A stretch of 64,000 nucleotides of DNA from Verticillium longisporum (taxonomy: Eukaryota; Ascomycota; Sordariomycetes; Glomerellales; Plectosphaerellaceae). Both the position numbers and the translations under genes were made by a program. Under the pieces are notes generated by a model. It ran no database searches. It was not told where the DNA came from and worked only from the letters and a program-made list of their open reading frames with translations. Location of the stretch: contig JAETXT010000002.1 of assembly GCA_019188255.1 (NCBI GenBank), positions 1,612,001 through 1,676,000 of the forward strand. Direction: 5' to 3'. This document shows, in pieces, positions 36,304 through 46,614 of the stretch. How positions within the stretch are numbered: position 1 is the first letter of the stretch; each line of letters begins with the position of its first letter.

Positions 36304-36935
36304 TGATGCCATGAAGGGGAATCGGGTGAGATGCTAGGGAGATTGTAGGTAATGCTGTTCTGAAGAGCGAAGAGCACAATGGTATGACTGGAAAGGAAAG
36401 GTCACGCGGGCTATGGAGGCATTTGGGACGATTGTACATGATGAGTTTTATTGATTTTGGTGATTGATTTTGGAAATGCTGCCATCTTGAATGCCATGAG
36501 CATCCAGCTCGTCCATGGTGATTCTGGCATGGAAAGCCCACCGTAGCGACAGCACCAAGCCCAAGGCGCATCTCAGGTACCGATCTCGTGGGTGGCACCC
36601 CCAGAAATACAGCGCCCACACCCCTGGAGAGACAGCAGCCCCCCCTGGAGAGACAGCAGTCCCCCGGAGAGACAGCAGCAGCACGCCCCACCCTCCCATG
36701 ACCAGTAGCACGGTGAGATCATCTTGAGCCGTACCTGAGCTGCTTCTGCCTGCCTTGCCTCTTGCCTCTTGCCTGCCCGTGTCAGCCTTGCCATCCTCCG
36801 ACCTTCACCTCCGAATCGCTTCTCCTGCCACCATCCTCGCATCGCCAAGCCTGCCGTACCATGCTGGACTCCATGTCTCAACCACGAACCTAACTAGTGC
36901 CGCTTGCTGCGACCGATCAACTCCCAGCGTCCGCA
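36304..36935. other. Intergenic with minisatellite
   Basis: 3' flank of the questin-oxidase-like gene and promoter of the Rad17 homologue. Three imperfect copies of CCCCTGGAGAGACAGCAG occur at 36621-36678. Otherwise nothing recognised. Confidence 0.55.
36621..36678. repeat. Minisatellite, 18-bp core x 3
   Basis: Copies at 36621-36638, 36642-36659 and 36661-36678, separated by 1-3 C residues. The third has C in place of T after the C run. It lies about 260 bp before the Rad17-homologue start. Confidence 0.85.
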
Positions 36936-39635
36936 ATGGCTCCGCCCCCAAAGCGCCGTAAGAAGAATGTCGAATCGGACGACGACTACGACCTCGACCA
37001 CGACCAGGACAACAACCACGACAACAAACAAGACCATGGCCGACCTCAGCACACCAACACGTTGCTCAACTTTCTCAATTCCTCCCCCACGAAACCCTCC
37101 TCCGCCCGCCCGACACCTTCCCCGAGCCCTACGAAACCGAAGACAGGCCCCTCCAGAAACGGCCTGAAGCACGACACGAGAAGTCCCAGCACCAGCCCCG
37201 TGAAGCCCAGGTCAAGAGCCCCCAAGCGAACCTCCAAGACGGAAGAGAAGGGCAGGTCCGGCGACCTGCTGGCCCTCTTCTCGAGGCAGGCACAAAAGGC
37301 CCCGCCCCCATCGAAACCCGCGGCGCCCCTCATCCTCGACGATGACATTGTCAGCGATCCCATATCCGAAGATGACGTGGCGCCCAAAGCAGGCAGCGCG
37401 AGCTTCGTCGGCTTGAACGCGAGGAAACGCTCGCGAGACGGCACGTCCGGCGGCCTGTCGACGATGACGACGACAACAACAACAACAACGGCTGGTGGTC
37501 TGGCCTCGAGCAGCCAGAAATTCCTCCGACCGCCGAGGCCGAACCGCCCCGCGGCTCTCGACGATGACCTGAGGCCGTGGTCTGAGCGATTCGCCCCCGT
37601 GTCCCTCGACGAGCTGGCCGTGCACAAGAAAAAGGTGGTCGACGTGCGGCGGTGGCTGGAGGATGTGCTGGCTGGGCGCTTGCGACAGCGCGTGCTGCTG
37701 CTCAAGGGCGCCGCTGGTGCTGGCAAGACGATGACGATGCGCCTGCTGGCGCGGGAGCTGGGCTGCGAGCTCCTGGAGTGGAGGAATCCCACGGGGCCGA
37801 CGAGCGGCGGCCTCGGCTTCCAGTCGGCCTCGGCCCAGTTTCAGGAGTTTCTCGGCCGCGGCGGCAAGTTTGGCCAGCTCGAGATGGATGGTGGTACTGG
37901 CAGCTTTAACTCATCAACGCAGGCGCTGGACAAGGGCACACGGCGCATCATTCTGGTCGAGGAGTTTCCCAACACGTTTGCACGCTCCTCGACGGCTCTG
38001 ACGTCGTTCAGAAATGCCCTGCTGTCGTACCTCGCGGCGAACACGCCGTCCCTGTCGACCTTTGGACGACCGCCACAAAACGCCACCATCACACCCGTGG
38101 TCATGGTCATATCGGAGACCCTGTTGACGACGACGTCGGCGTCGGCAGACAGCTTCACAGCCCATCGCTTGCTCGGCCCGGAAATCCTCCGCCATCCAGG
38201 AGTCGGCGTGATTGAGTTCAACGCGATAGCGCCGTCAATCCTCGCCAAAGCTCTTGAGCTGGTCGTCATCAAGGAAGCTAGGAAATCGGGACGGAAACGC
38301 ACCCCAGGACCTCTTGTCCTCAAGCGTCTCGGCGAGATTGGCGATATTCGCAGCGCCATCTCTTCCTTGGAGTTCCTCTGCCTCAAGGGTGACCAGGAAG
38401 CCGACTGGGGCGCCAAGGTTGCCTTTACGAAAGCCAAGAGAGGCTCGAAGGAATTGCTCGCCATGACCAAAGGAGAAGAGGAGAGCCTCGAACTCATCTC
38501 ACAGCGAGAAGCCAGTCTCGGCATCTTCCACGCCGTCGGCAAGGTCGTCTACAACAAGAGAGACGAGCTGCCACCCAAAAATGACACGGTTGAAATCCTA
38601 CCGAGCTATCTAACACAATACGCCCGTCCCAAACGCTCGCAGGTCTCCGTCGACGCTCTCATCGACGAGACGGGCACCGACACGCACACCTTTGTGTCGG
38701 CGCTCCACGAAAATTATCTCTACTCGTGCGAAAGCCCGAGCCCTCTCGACCCCAACTCGTCTCTCGATTACGTCAACGGATGCCTTGAGTATCTTTCTCT
38801 CAGCGATCTCCTCAGCCCCTCCTGGGACATTTTCTTCGGCGGTCGGGGCCCCTCAGGCGGCTACGGTGGCAAGGACTCAAGCAGCCATGTCCTGCGTCAA
38901 GACGAGATGACCTTCCAGGTCGCCGTGCGCGGCATGCTGTTCTCCCTGCCGTCGCCCGTCAAACGCAAGACTCCTCCCGGCGTCAGGGGCAGCGATGCTT
39001 TCAAGATGTTCTACCCGACGAGCATCAAGCTATGGCGCACCAAGGAGGAGTTTGAGGGGCTCGTGGATGTGTGGTCGACAAAGCTGCTCAAGGGCGAGGA
39101 GAGCGTCGCGCGGAAGGACCTGACACAAGGCGCTGCAGCATTCCGAAAGCCCAAGGCCGCAGCGTCGGCAGCAGGCGCAGGGAGCTGGGTCGCGACACAC
39201 CAGGCTAAGGGCGCTGGCGGATCTGCTTCGCACACCAGTTCCGGCGCCGCAGACGCACACGAGGCGCCGCCTCTGCTGTCGCTCGGGAGCGCCGCGCGCC
39301 GGGAGATGCTGCTCGAGCGGCTGCCCTACATGGCGCAGATCGCACGCGGTCGCAAGGGGGGCCTGCACTCGATCAAGCTGCGGGACATTGAAAAGGTCGT
39401 GTCGTTCCAGGGCATCGGCACGCAGCGGGCGGGCGAGGACGTCGAGTCTGGCGACGACGCGGCCGAGGCGGACGGGGGCCCGATGAGCGGCGAGGCGTGG
39501 GCGACGGATAAGCCGTCCGAGGAGGCGTCGCCGCGGAAGAAGGCGGCGCGGATCCGCACCGTGAGCGAGGTCTCTGTTTCAGGCTTGGGCGTTTCGGGGC
39601 TGGTGTTGAGTGATGATGATATCGAGGATGATTAA
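36936..39635 (+). CDS. Rad17/Rad24 checkpoint clamp-loader homologue
   Basis: AAA+ subunit that with Rfc2-5 loads the 9-1-1 clamp at DNA damage in the nucleus. Single exon, 899 aa, started at ATG 36936 (MAPPPKRRKK, a basic nuclear-localisation-like N-terminus). After an acidic/Ser-rich leader, the Rad17 signature LRPWSERFAPVSLDELAVHKKKV begins near residue 215. Walker A is GAAGAGKT (residues 258-265) and the Walker-B-like segment is IILVEEFPN (about 339-347), with EE instead of DE as seen in Rad17 proteins. A helical lid/collar region follows (residues about 420-700). The C-terminal 200 residues are low-complexity and end in an acidic motif (SDDDIEDD). Length is above the human protein (about 680 aa) but usual for filamentous fungi. 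Confidence 0.92.
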   Translation: MAPPPKRRKKNVESDDDYDLDHDQDNNHDNKQDHGRPQHTNTLLNFLNSSPTKPSSARPTPSPSPTKPKTGPSRNGLKHDTRSPSTSPVKPRSRAPKRTSKTEEKGRSGDLLALFSRQAQKAPPPSKPAAPLILDDDIVSDPISEDDVAPKAGSASFVGLNARKRSRDGTSGGLSTMTTTTTTTTAGGLASSSQKFLRPPRPNRPAALDDDLRPWSERFAPVSLDELAVHKKKVVDVRRWLEDVLAGRLRQRVLLLKGAAGAGKTMTMRLLARELGCELLEWRNPTGPTSGGLGFQSASAQFQEFLGRGGKFGQLEMDGGTGSFNSSTQALDKGTRRIILVEEFPNTFARSSTALTSFRNALLSYLAANTPSLSTFGRPPQNATITPVVMVISETLLTTTSASADSFTAHRLLGPEILRHPGVGVIEFNAIAPSILAKALELVVIKEARKSGRKRTPGPLVLKRLGEIGDIRSAISSLEFLCLKGDQEADWGAKVAFTKAKRGSKELLAMTKGEEESLELISQREASLGIFHAVGKVVYNKRDELPPKNDTVEILPSYLTQYARPKRSQVSVDALIDETGTDTHTFVSALHENYLYSCESPSPLDPNSSLDYVNGCLEYLSLSDLLSPSWDIFFGGRGPSGGYGGKDSSSHVLRQDEMTFQVAVRGMLFSLPSPVKRKTPPGVRGSDAFKMFYPTSIKLWRTKEEFEGLVDVWSTKLLKGEESVARKDLTQGAAAFRKPKAAASAAGAGSWVATHQAKGAGGSASHTSSGAADAHEAPPLLSLGSAARREMLLERLPYMAQIARGRKGGLHSIKLRDIEKVVSFQGIGTQRAGEDVESGDDAAEADGGPMSGEAWATDKPSEEASPRKKAARIRTVSEVSVSGLGVSGLVLSDDDIEDD

Positions 39636-39928
39636 TAGGCTTGGCCGGCGGCCGGGTGCCTGGATGGCGTTATGTCTGTACGGCGTGTTGCGAGTTCATG
39701 GCCTCGTTCAATTGAACGGCATGTTCCATGTCACAGAAAGCCTTTACTGCGCGGTGATGATCAACTTGCAGAGCAGCATTCGAATGACTTGTTCGACGGT
39801 CAGATTAAGCAGGCCATATCAACGATCACACCAAACGTGGCAACCGAAGACCGGAAGCGCTGGGTTAGGTAGATCAGTAAGACTATCAAAACCTGCGCCG
39901 CTGTCCCCTCCTCTTCCCGTCCTCCCCA

Positions 39929-40934
39929 CTAGCACAGCTTCCGCCGGCCAAAGAACCGCGACGTGTCGCCCACGGGCAGCTCAAAGGGGAACACGTCCCG
40001 ACAGAGCTCGTAGCCAACCATGTAGAAGCCCGACGCGGCGGCCACGGCGCCGAACGCACCGGCCGCGCGCGTCAGGGCGGCGCTGGCGGCCGTGTTGCCG
40101 TCGGCCATGGCGAAGTGGGCGGCGCAGTTGAACAGGTAGGAGAACTCGAGGCCTGCGAAGATGATGATGTTGGGGACGTTTCTGGGGGATTTCCGCGTCA
40201 GCTTTTTTCTTTTCCTGGAAGAGGGGGTTCATGAGATGGAGGCTTTGGCGAACGTACATGGCCAGAGAGGCGAGCAGGAAGAAGGAGTTGAGTATGCACC
40301 AGACTGGGTCCGTCAGCTTCCGCTTCGCTGCAATGCCGTGTGACGATCATGGCTGTGTCCTTACCGAGCAGGTACAAGCCAAAGGCGTTGTAGTATTCCG
40401 CCGTGTACCCGCCATAGGCATCGATGATGCCCATCCCAGGCATGAGGAGCACTCCATATCCCGCGTAGTAGAGCCCTGTTGCCAGACTCTGATCAGTAGC
40501 TGACAGACCAACCTGATACTGGGGGTTCCTAACCAAACGACGACAGCACCGTGTACCCAAACGTGTTGCCCCGGACCATCTCCCACTGCGCCGACACGAG
40601 CAGGCCGATGCCGGCGATGAAGCAGAGGTTCCCGATGAACACGGTCGAGTTGGACACGTCGCGGCAGCCGAGCATCGACAGCGAGAGCGCCATCAGCGTC
40701 GTGGCGAAGCCGGCCGAGCCGAGGGGGCCCTGCGCCTGATTTTCAGCATGGTTCTCCCGCGGACGGCGCCCGTCGGCTTCTTCTCGACGCCTGCTGGCCT
40801 CTTACCGGGTTGGCATAGCGGGCCTTGTACGCATCAGGGCTCGTCTCTGCCGTTTTGCCCTGCGAGAGCTGGCTCTCCGAGTCGGCGAGCGTGCCGGAGG
40901 ACGCCATGTCGAGGGGCTTGTCTGCCGTCGGCAT
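39929..40934 (-). CDS. GPR1/FUN34/YaaH (acetate transporter) family protein
   Basis: Six-helix plasma-membrane protein related to acetate/ammonium exporters Ady2/AcpA. Five exons: 40934-40806, 40735-40534, 40475-40365, 40303-40258 and 40181-39929 (246 aa; all GT-AG, one donor GTTAGG is weak). The family motif region YANPAQGPLGSAGFATTLMA corresponds to the usual NPAPLGL with an insertion. Later segments LLMPGMGIIDAYGG, NSFFLLASLA and IIIFAGLEFSYLF form membrane helices. It is shorter than typical Ady2 (about 280 aa) because the N-terminal tail is short. The start at 40934 is chosen over 41006 because the extension resembles leader sequence. The NP motif differs from canonical acetate carriers, so the substrate is uncertain. 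Confidence 0.85.
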
Positions 40935-42310
40935 CGTTGCTTTTTGCGCGTCTCTGAGGCGTCCCGGTTCGAGCGCCGACAGAAGAGCCCGAACACCAGA
41001 CCTCATGATGTCGGCGATCTATATATCAATCATCGCATAGGGACAGCGAGTGCCCCGGGCAGGGCCTTTGGCTGCCCGGATCACTTGACACTAAGACGTA
41101 ATGAAATTTTTCCAGAACGGGGACGTCGTCTCCAGACAGGTACGCGGACAGGGCAGAGAGATTCTCCGTCGTGCTGGCTGCCGAGGCCCGCGCCCCCGAT
41201 GCCCCGTTCCGAGTGTCTGGCTAGAGGTGCCGGACCTGACGTTAGCGCTCGACTCGGGTCTTGGTCCTGGGCCCGCGGCGAGGGCTGGAACGCCTGGCAG
41301 GTCTGCCGGGACGAGCTTTCAAGCGTTCGGGTGGACCGCCGGGCGGGTCTGTCGTTTTCGTCTGTAGGCAGAATTCACGCAAGCGCGTGGCGGGTTCGTC
41401 GAGGAGCCTCTCCGTCTCGGGAGCCTCGGCGAGTCAATATCTGGAGCGATCGTGGGGGTCTTTGGCCGCGAGCAGAATTGGAGATTCAAGATCATCAACA
41501 TGTTGGTCCTAGGGTCATCCTTTCATGCCACCTGTAAGCTGCCCGTTTGCGTTGCCAGAGATCTAAATGTTCATCGTGCATCAGATCACGATGATCCGAT
41601 CGCCACCCATTCTCGACAGGTGTCGTGCGCATGCGGAGGCGAAACTCCGAAAGTCGGCGGGTAGACGGCTGCTTGGCTTCGCACCTCGGAGTTGGCCCGC
41701 ATTTTTAACATCGCGACCTTCGTACTAAGGACTGACTAAACGTGAACTGCTGCATTGGGGTCAATCGATACCAGAGTTGGATGTCTTGCATTGCTTAGTA
41801 GTTGTATAGTAGAGATCCGTGGATAGACTGAGACAGTATACGTCAGCGGGCGCTTTGAAGGCCATGAGCATTGGGGAAGGTCGTTGGAACAACGGAGGTT
41901 CAGATGTGCTTCCATGATATTTGTCTTCATCGACGGCAGTGCCGACATTGAGGGAACTTGTAAGCTCTGCTGACGACTGCACTCTTATACTAACATTGGG
42001 CTGCCCTCTTACAGTTGCCTAGTCGCAAAAGAAAGCCAAGCTCATATCGACAACTGGCCTCCCGTCCGCAACGAGAGTTCTAGTTGGCCTGCCGCATGAT
42101 CAGTCACATTCCGTGGTGGCACGAGTCATTGGCAATCCGATTGAGCCCATCATCTTCAACCAAACACTCAGTTCAAGAACGGCTTTCATTAGTAAGTTTG
42201 AGTCATGAAGTTTTCCCAAGGTTCCTCAGATATAGTTTCTCTCTCTTAGCGCACTTGTCATAAATCTCTATCCAAACCAGGCAGTCCCCCCTCCATCCAC
42301 CCCGTCCACC
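40935..42310. other. Intergenic (1.4 kb)
   Basis: Promoter side of the FUN34-family gene and 3' flank of the rhodopsin-domain gene. No recognisable gene. Confidence 0.5.
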
Positions 42311-43769
42311 CTAACGCGACGGCTCCCTCTCATAGGAGATCTCATACCGCGTCGTCTTCCGGATGGCCCTGGCATCGCCCTCGGCGTCGCCCTCGTCCTC
42401 GGACCCCTGCCGCTTGACCGACGTCAGGATGTACTCCTCGCTCATCTCGTCGCTGTGGTGGACGATGCTGCGGTTGGCGCCGCCCGTCTTGGCCGGTCCG
42501 CCGTACGGCTGCCAGGCGCTGTTGCTGTGCTGGCTGCTGCTCATGTTGTTTGTGTTGTTGCTGCGGGCCGCGTTGTTGCTGTTGTTGCTGCCGCCGTACT
42601 TGTAGCTCGAGCGCTGTCGCGAGCTGCTGCCAAAGGTCGAAGGGAAGAGAAAGGCCAGCGGCAGGCGGCACATGGGCAGGCAGGCGCAGATGATGGCCAC
42701 GTTTTGCTCAATCATTGTCCAGAGCGTCGAGGCAATGTCGTCTGCGCGTCGCGGTGCGGGTTAGCGATGCTAGACGTGTGACCCGGCCAGGCAAGGGTAT
42801 TGGTGTGGGCGACTTACAGCTAATGTCGGGGGTCTTTGTGGAGAACTTGAGCGTCGTCGAACGCATGATGGATGTGACGGTGACGCTGAGAGGTTCTAGT
42901 CAGCAAAGAGGGATAGAAAAGGGGGATAGAAAAGGGGGATAGAAAAGAGAGATCATCCCAAGAGATGTTCGGGTGGACGATGCACGTACAATCCACCAAG
43001 TGCAAAGACCAGCATCAGCGCCCTCTTCTGGTTGACGGGAAGCTTGCTCGCCCAGATCGGCTCATGGGCAGCAGCAGGATCAAAATGTCGGTGGCGATGG
43101 AAAAGCCGGCGTTGGCGTACCAGTTCTTGGTCAGGTCGATGCACGTCGGCTTCGACGACTTGTCCCAGGCGCCGCTGATGGGGCTGCACTGGAAGATGGA
43201 CGAGGCCGTCGTGGCGACCATGTAGGCGAGAATGATGCTGACGAGCACGTAGCAGCAGATGCGGAACCAGCGCTGGACAAAGATGCGCAGGTAGAGGGCG
43301 AGGATCGACGCCTTGGTCAAGTTGATGGTGAGCTTGTAGAAGATTTGCGCCACGTAGAAGAGCTGTTGTATCCATGTCAACCACTTCAGTTTCGGTATCA
43401 TGTTTGTGACCCGTGGTCGACATACCTTGAGCGCCATTAACCGGTCTTTGGTTTCCAGCTCATAGACGTGTTGCCCAAAACCGTACGATACTGAAAACAT
43501 CATGAGGATCTGGACAACCAGCACACACACCTGAGCGCACGTGTCCGTCAGTGACGAGGCTTCTCAAAACTAGGCCATCCCCAGACAAGGGCAGTTGAAC
43601 TCACAAAAGACACCATGATTGTCCAGTCATCGGCGCCGATTGTGGATCTCGTCGCTATGCGGCTCCATAGTCGAATGATGATGAAGATGGGGGTGAGAGC
43701 GAAGAAGACAATGCAGGGAATGACGACCTGGTTGGCATTGCTCTCCCCGGAGCCGTTGGCGGTGGCCAT
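42311..43769 (-). CDS. Rhodopsin-domain (PTH11-like) integral membrane protein (apparent frameshift)
   Basis: Seven-transmembrane fungal protein of the rhodopsin-domain family (SAT5/PTH11-like), usually at the plasma membrane and of unknown ligand. Five exons: 43769-43605, 43530-43426, 43362-42990, 42885-42818 and 42741-42311. Helices are visible from VVIPCIVFFALTPIFIII, through VVQILMMFSVSYGFGQH, LFYVAQIFYKLTINLTKASILALYLRIF (written in parts in the family), ATDILILLLPM, to ALMLVFALGGF and VAIICACLPM. DDW after helix 1 and the LTK motif are family hallmarks. The C-terminal 120 residues are cytosolic, Asn/Ser-rich, ending in a basic/acidic tail. Between LLLPM and PIW the frame slips by one base (near 43062); one added base restores 380 aa and makes the exon lengths consistent. 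Confidence 0.85.
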
Positions 43770-45237
43770 GGCGGGAATCGGCCTGCGATGGCGGTCCGTT
43801 GGTGCAGCGAAGACGACTACCGGGCGCAGGTATGTGACAGAAGCGACATTTTCTTTTTGCTCACGGGGCGAGGCGAGAGGGGAACGAGATGCCTCACATA
43901 AAGGGAGATTGGGTATATGTACCCCATGGCGGCCATGGCATAGTATGGCGTGGCATGGCACGACATGACGGGCGCCCAATGGCGCACCCTCGAGAGAAAG
44001 GTCATATAATTGTGCGCCACAAACCCTCCAGAAACAGTTCTGTTCCGTCCATCACAAAGGCATTGAATGCAGACAATCGCTGACACCCCGCCCCTTGCGG
44101 TCTGCAATGCAAGGTACAGGAGACATGGGGTTGTACCGTGGGAGGGAAGCATGCGGGATGCACACCACCATCACATGTCTTTTCAGATTATGAACCTCGT
44201 TGTCACTGGAAACGACAGGATGCTCGGTGCTTGGCGGGAGAAAGGGGGGGGAGGATGTGGTAAAAGCGACCGAGTTGCAGCCAACTCGCTGCATGGACGT
44301 TGTATGTCTCGCAGGCTTTGCCTCTTTCTCTCTCGCAGTCCAAGACTTTTTGGGTCTGCGTCCAAGACTTCTTGGGTCTGCATCCAAGACTTCTTGGGTC
44401 TGCATCCAAGACTTCGCAGGCCCCAAGAAGTCAGGGATCGCCAGCATAAAAGTGCTTGCGTCTTTCCTTTCATGGCATCCGCCGGAATCCTTCGTTGCTG
44501 CAATGGAGCTCCCCCTCCATAGACCAACACACACCAATACACACCAACGCGGCCCCTCCCGCGCTGGTCTTCTTTGCGTGTCCGGACCCGAACTTGTTCT
44601 TCCCGGCTACCCGCGGTTCCCCCCCAAGCTAACCTACCCATACCCATGTCGCTGAGGCCTGGCTCCTTTCGACTAAGTCCTCAGAGACCCCTGCGCCGGC
44701 TGCACCGGGAACAACGGCTGCGCTAGCGAGGTTGCCGCCAAGGCCTCTTCTGGTGCCTTTCTGTGCCTTGTAGCCAGAAAGGTTCCAACCAACTCGTACC
44801 TTAATTTGCTGTGCCACCGGTGGCTTGCAGAATGTTGGCTACAGGCTGATGTAGTCCACCACCAAAAGCGACGGGGGCTTGTCGGTGGCGGCGTTGCGGC
44901 CAACAGGCAGACCGTCGTGCCGAGCCCTCGTGTGTAAATCACTCGCATCCAGAAGCAGAAGGTCAAGCCCGTTCGCCATGCTGCAGAGCAGGGGTCATGT
45001 CGTGTGCTTGTGGGATCGAACCACACTTATCATTCCCCCTGGGGATGCTTCGAACCGTGATCTGCAGCCCCCGTCCCCCCTCCATCTCGACATCACCATC
45101 CTTCACCTCGTCTCCCGCCGCGCGCCTGTCACCCTCCCACCCCCCCTCCTTCTAGACGCCATCCCGTCGTGCCATCGTCCTTGTGTAGTCGCCACTTTCG
45201 CAGCCAAAGAGTGCGCCTCTGAAACCACCCCCTCACG
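43770..45237. other. Divergent intergenic region with 22-bp repeats
   Basis: Separates the divergently transcribed rhodopsin-domain and alpha/beta-hydrolase genes. It carries the tandem repeat at 44339-44416. No supported coding sequence. Confidence 0.55.
44339..44416. repeat. Tandem repeat, 22 bp x 3.5, with palindromic core
   Basis: Units begin at 44339, 44361, 44383 and 44405 (last one partial). Each full unit reads TCCAAGACTTCTTGGGTCTG plus two bases, and the first has one substitution. The core CCAAGA-CT-TCTTGG is a perfect inverted repeat with a 2-nt centre. Confidence 0.9.
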
Positions 45238-46263
45238 ATGCGCTTCTCATTGCTCTCCGCCCTCACGACGGGCCTCATGGCCGCCGGCCTGAGCGACGCG
45301 CAGGCCAAAGGCACCATCTCCAAGGGCCCGTTCCCGCAGGACCTCAACGGCCTCAACTGGAAATACCCCTTCCCCGTCGAGGTCTTCTCGTTTGTCAGCC
45401 AGGCCGAGAAGGTCGAGATGGCCTTCATGGACGTCAAGCCCAAGTGCAGGCCCAACGGCAAGACGGCCGTCCTCTTCCACGGCAAGAACTTTTGCGGCGC
45501 GACCTGGGAGGGCACGATCCGCGCGCTCGCCGGCAAGGGATACCGCGTCATCGCGCCCGACCAGATTGGCTTCTGCAAGAGCAGCAAGCCCGCCGGGTAC
45601 CAGTTCAGCCCCAAGCAGCTCGTCTTCAACACGCGCGGCCTGCTCGACGCCGCCGGCGTCGGCAACGTCACCGTCATCGGCCACTCGTTCGGCGGCATGC
45701 TGACGACGACCTTTGGCCTGCAGTACCCGGCGACCGTCGACGAGCTCGTCATCGTCAACGGCATCGGCCTCGAGGACTACGTCCAGAAGGGCGTCCCCTA
45801 CATCCCCATCGACCAGTCGCTCACCTCCGAGGCCGCCTCGACCTACGAGTCCATCCGCGGCTACGAGCAGCGCGTCTACTACCTCGGCGAGTGGAAGGAA
45901 GCCTACGACGTCTGGGTCCGCATGCTCGTCAACGTCTACAACGGCTCCCTGCGCGACGCCTTTGTGCGCTGCCAGGCCAAGATTGTCGACCTCGTCCTGA
46001 CCCAGCCCGTGGCCCACTACTTCAAGGACATCAAGGCCCGCACCCTGCTCCTCATCGGCGAGAAGGACACCACCGCCATTGGCGGCCAGTGGTCGCCGCC
46101 CGACGTCGCCGCCAAGCTCGGCCGCTTCGACCTCCTCGGCCCCCAGATCGCCGCCGAGCTCCCCAACGGACACCTCATCACGTTCCCCGACGAGGGCCAC
46201 TCGCCCCAGATTTCGGCGCCCGAGGAGTTCCACAAGGCTCTGCTGGGTTGGCTGTCGGGCTAA
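45238..46263 (+). CDS. Secreted alpha/beta hydrolase
   Basis: Serine hydrolase of the epoxide-hydrolase/haloperoxidase-like alpha/beta fold, single exon, 341 aa. A signal peptide is visible (MRFSLLSALTTGLMAAGLSDAQA), suggesting secretion. The nucleophile elbow GHSFGG holds Ser150. The acid is probably Asp277 in GEKDTTA, and the base His321 in DEGHSPQ. The oxyanion region is FHGKNFCGATW (the usual HG-x-P/F variant). A cap domain lies between residues 175 and 260. The coding sequence is strongly GC-biased at third positions, so long antisense frames exist over it. The substrate (ester, lactone or epoxide) cannot be decided; the Ser nucleophile argues against a classical epoxide hydrolase, which uses Asp. 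Confidence 0.9.
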   Translation: MRFSLLSALTTGLMAAGLSDAQAKGTISKGPFPQDLNGLNWKYPFPVEVFSFVSQAEKVEMAFMDVKPKCRPNGKTAVLFHGKNFCGATWEGTIRALAGKGYRVIAPDQIGFCKSSKPAGYQFSPKQLVFNTRGLLDAAGVGNVTVIGHSFGGMLTTTFGLQYPATVDELVIVNGIGLEDYVQKGVPYIPIDQSLTSEAASTYESIRGYEQRVYYLGEWKEAYDVWVRMLVNVYNGSLRDAFVRCQAKIVDLVLTQPVAHYFKDIKARTLLLIGEKDTTAIGGQWSPPDVAAKLGRFDLLGPQIAAELPNGHLITFPDEGHSPQISAPEEFHKALLGWLSG

Positions 46264-46614
46264 ATGGGCTTGTTGGCATAAGAGGCGCCAGAGTCGGCGA
46301 GGGTGGCCTGTACATACGCACCATACGTACCTTATTCTGTCCATATATGGCCCGCTCACACTTGGCGGGATATTTAATCCTTGTAACCATTTGCCGCTGA
46401 TATCTACCTGCTCCTTTGTGCGGATCATAGTCGTATGATCCTGAGATGGACTAGAAGCTTTTCTGGACCGCCCATATATGGTGGCTCAGGCAGAGAAACC
46501 GAGAAATGCTGGCTGATCGGCTGATATGATCTTATTTTTGACATGCTCACTTGCACTGACTCATCCCTGTGTTCCGTGCAACATGGCAGAGTTTTCTACG
46601 ACGGCTAGCTCCTC
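46264..46614. other. Convergent 3' spacer
   Basis: Lies between the convergent stop codons of the hydrolase and F-box genes. Nothing recognised. Confidence 0.5.

Noticed and set aside
44990..45080. tRNA-like T-arm (TGTGG-TTCGATC-CCACA) on the minus strand near 45013
   Set aside because: A perfect T stem-loop is present, but there is no matching acceptor 5' strand or A box at the required distance.
45247..46428. Antisense open frame over the alpha/beta hydrolase
   Set aside because: The sense strand has a complete catalytic triad and signal peptide; the antisense frame is compositional.
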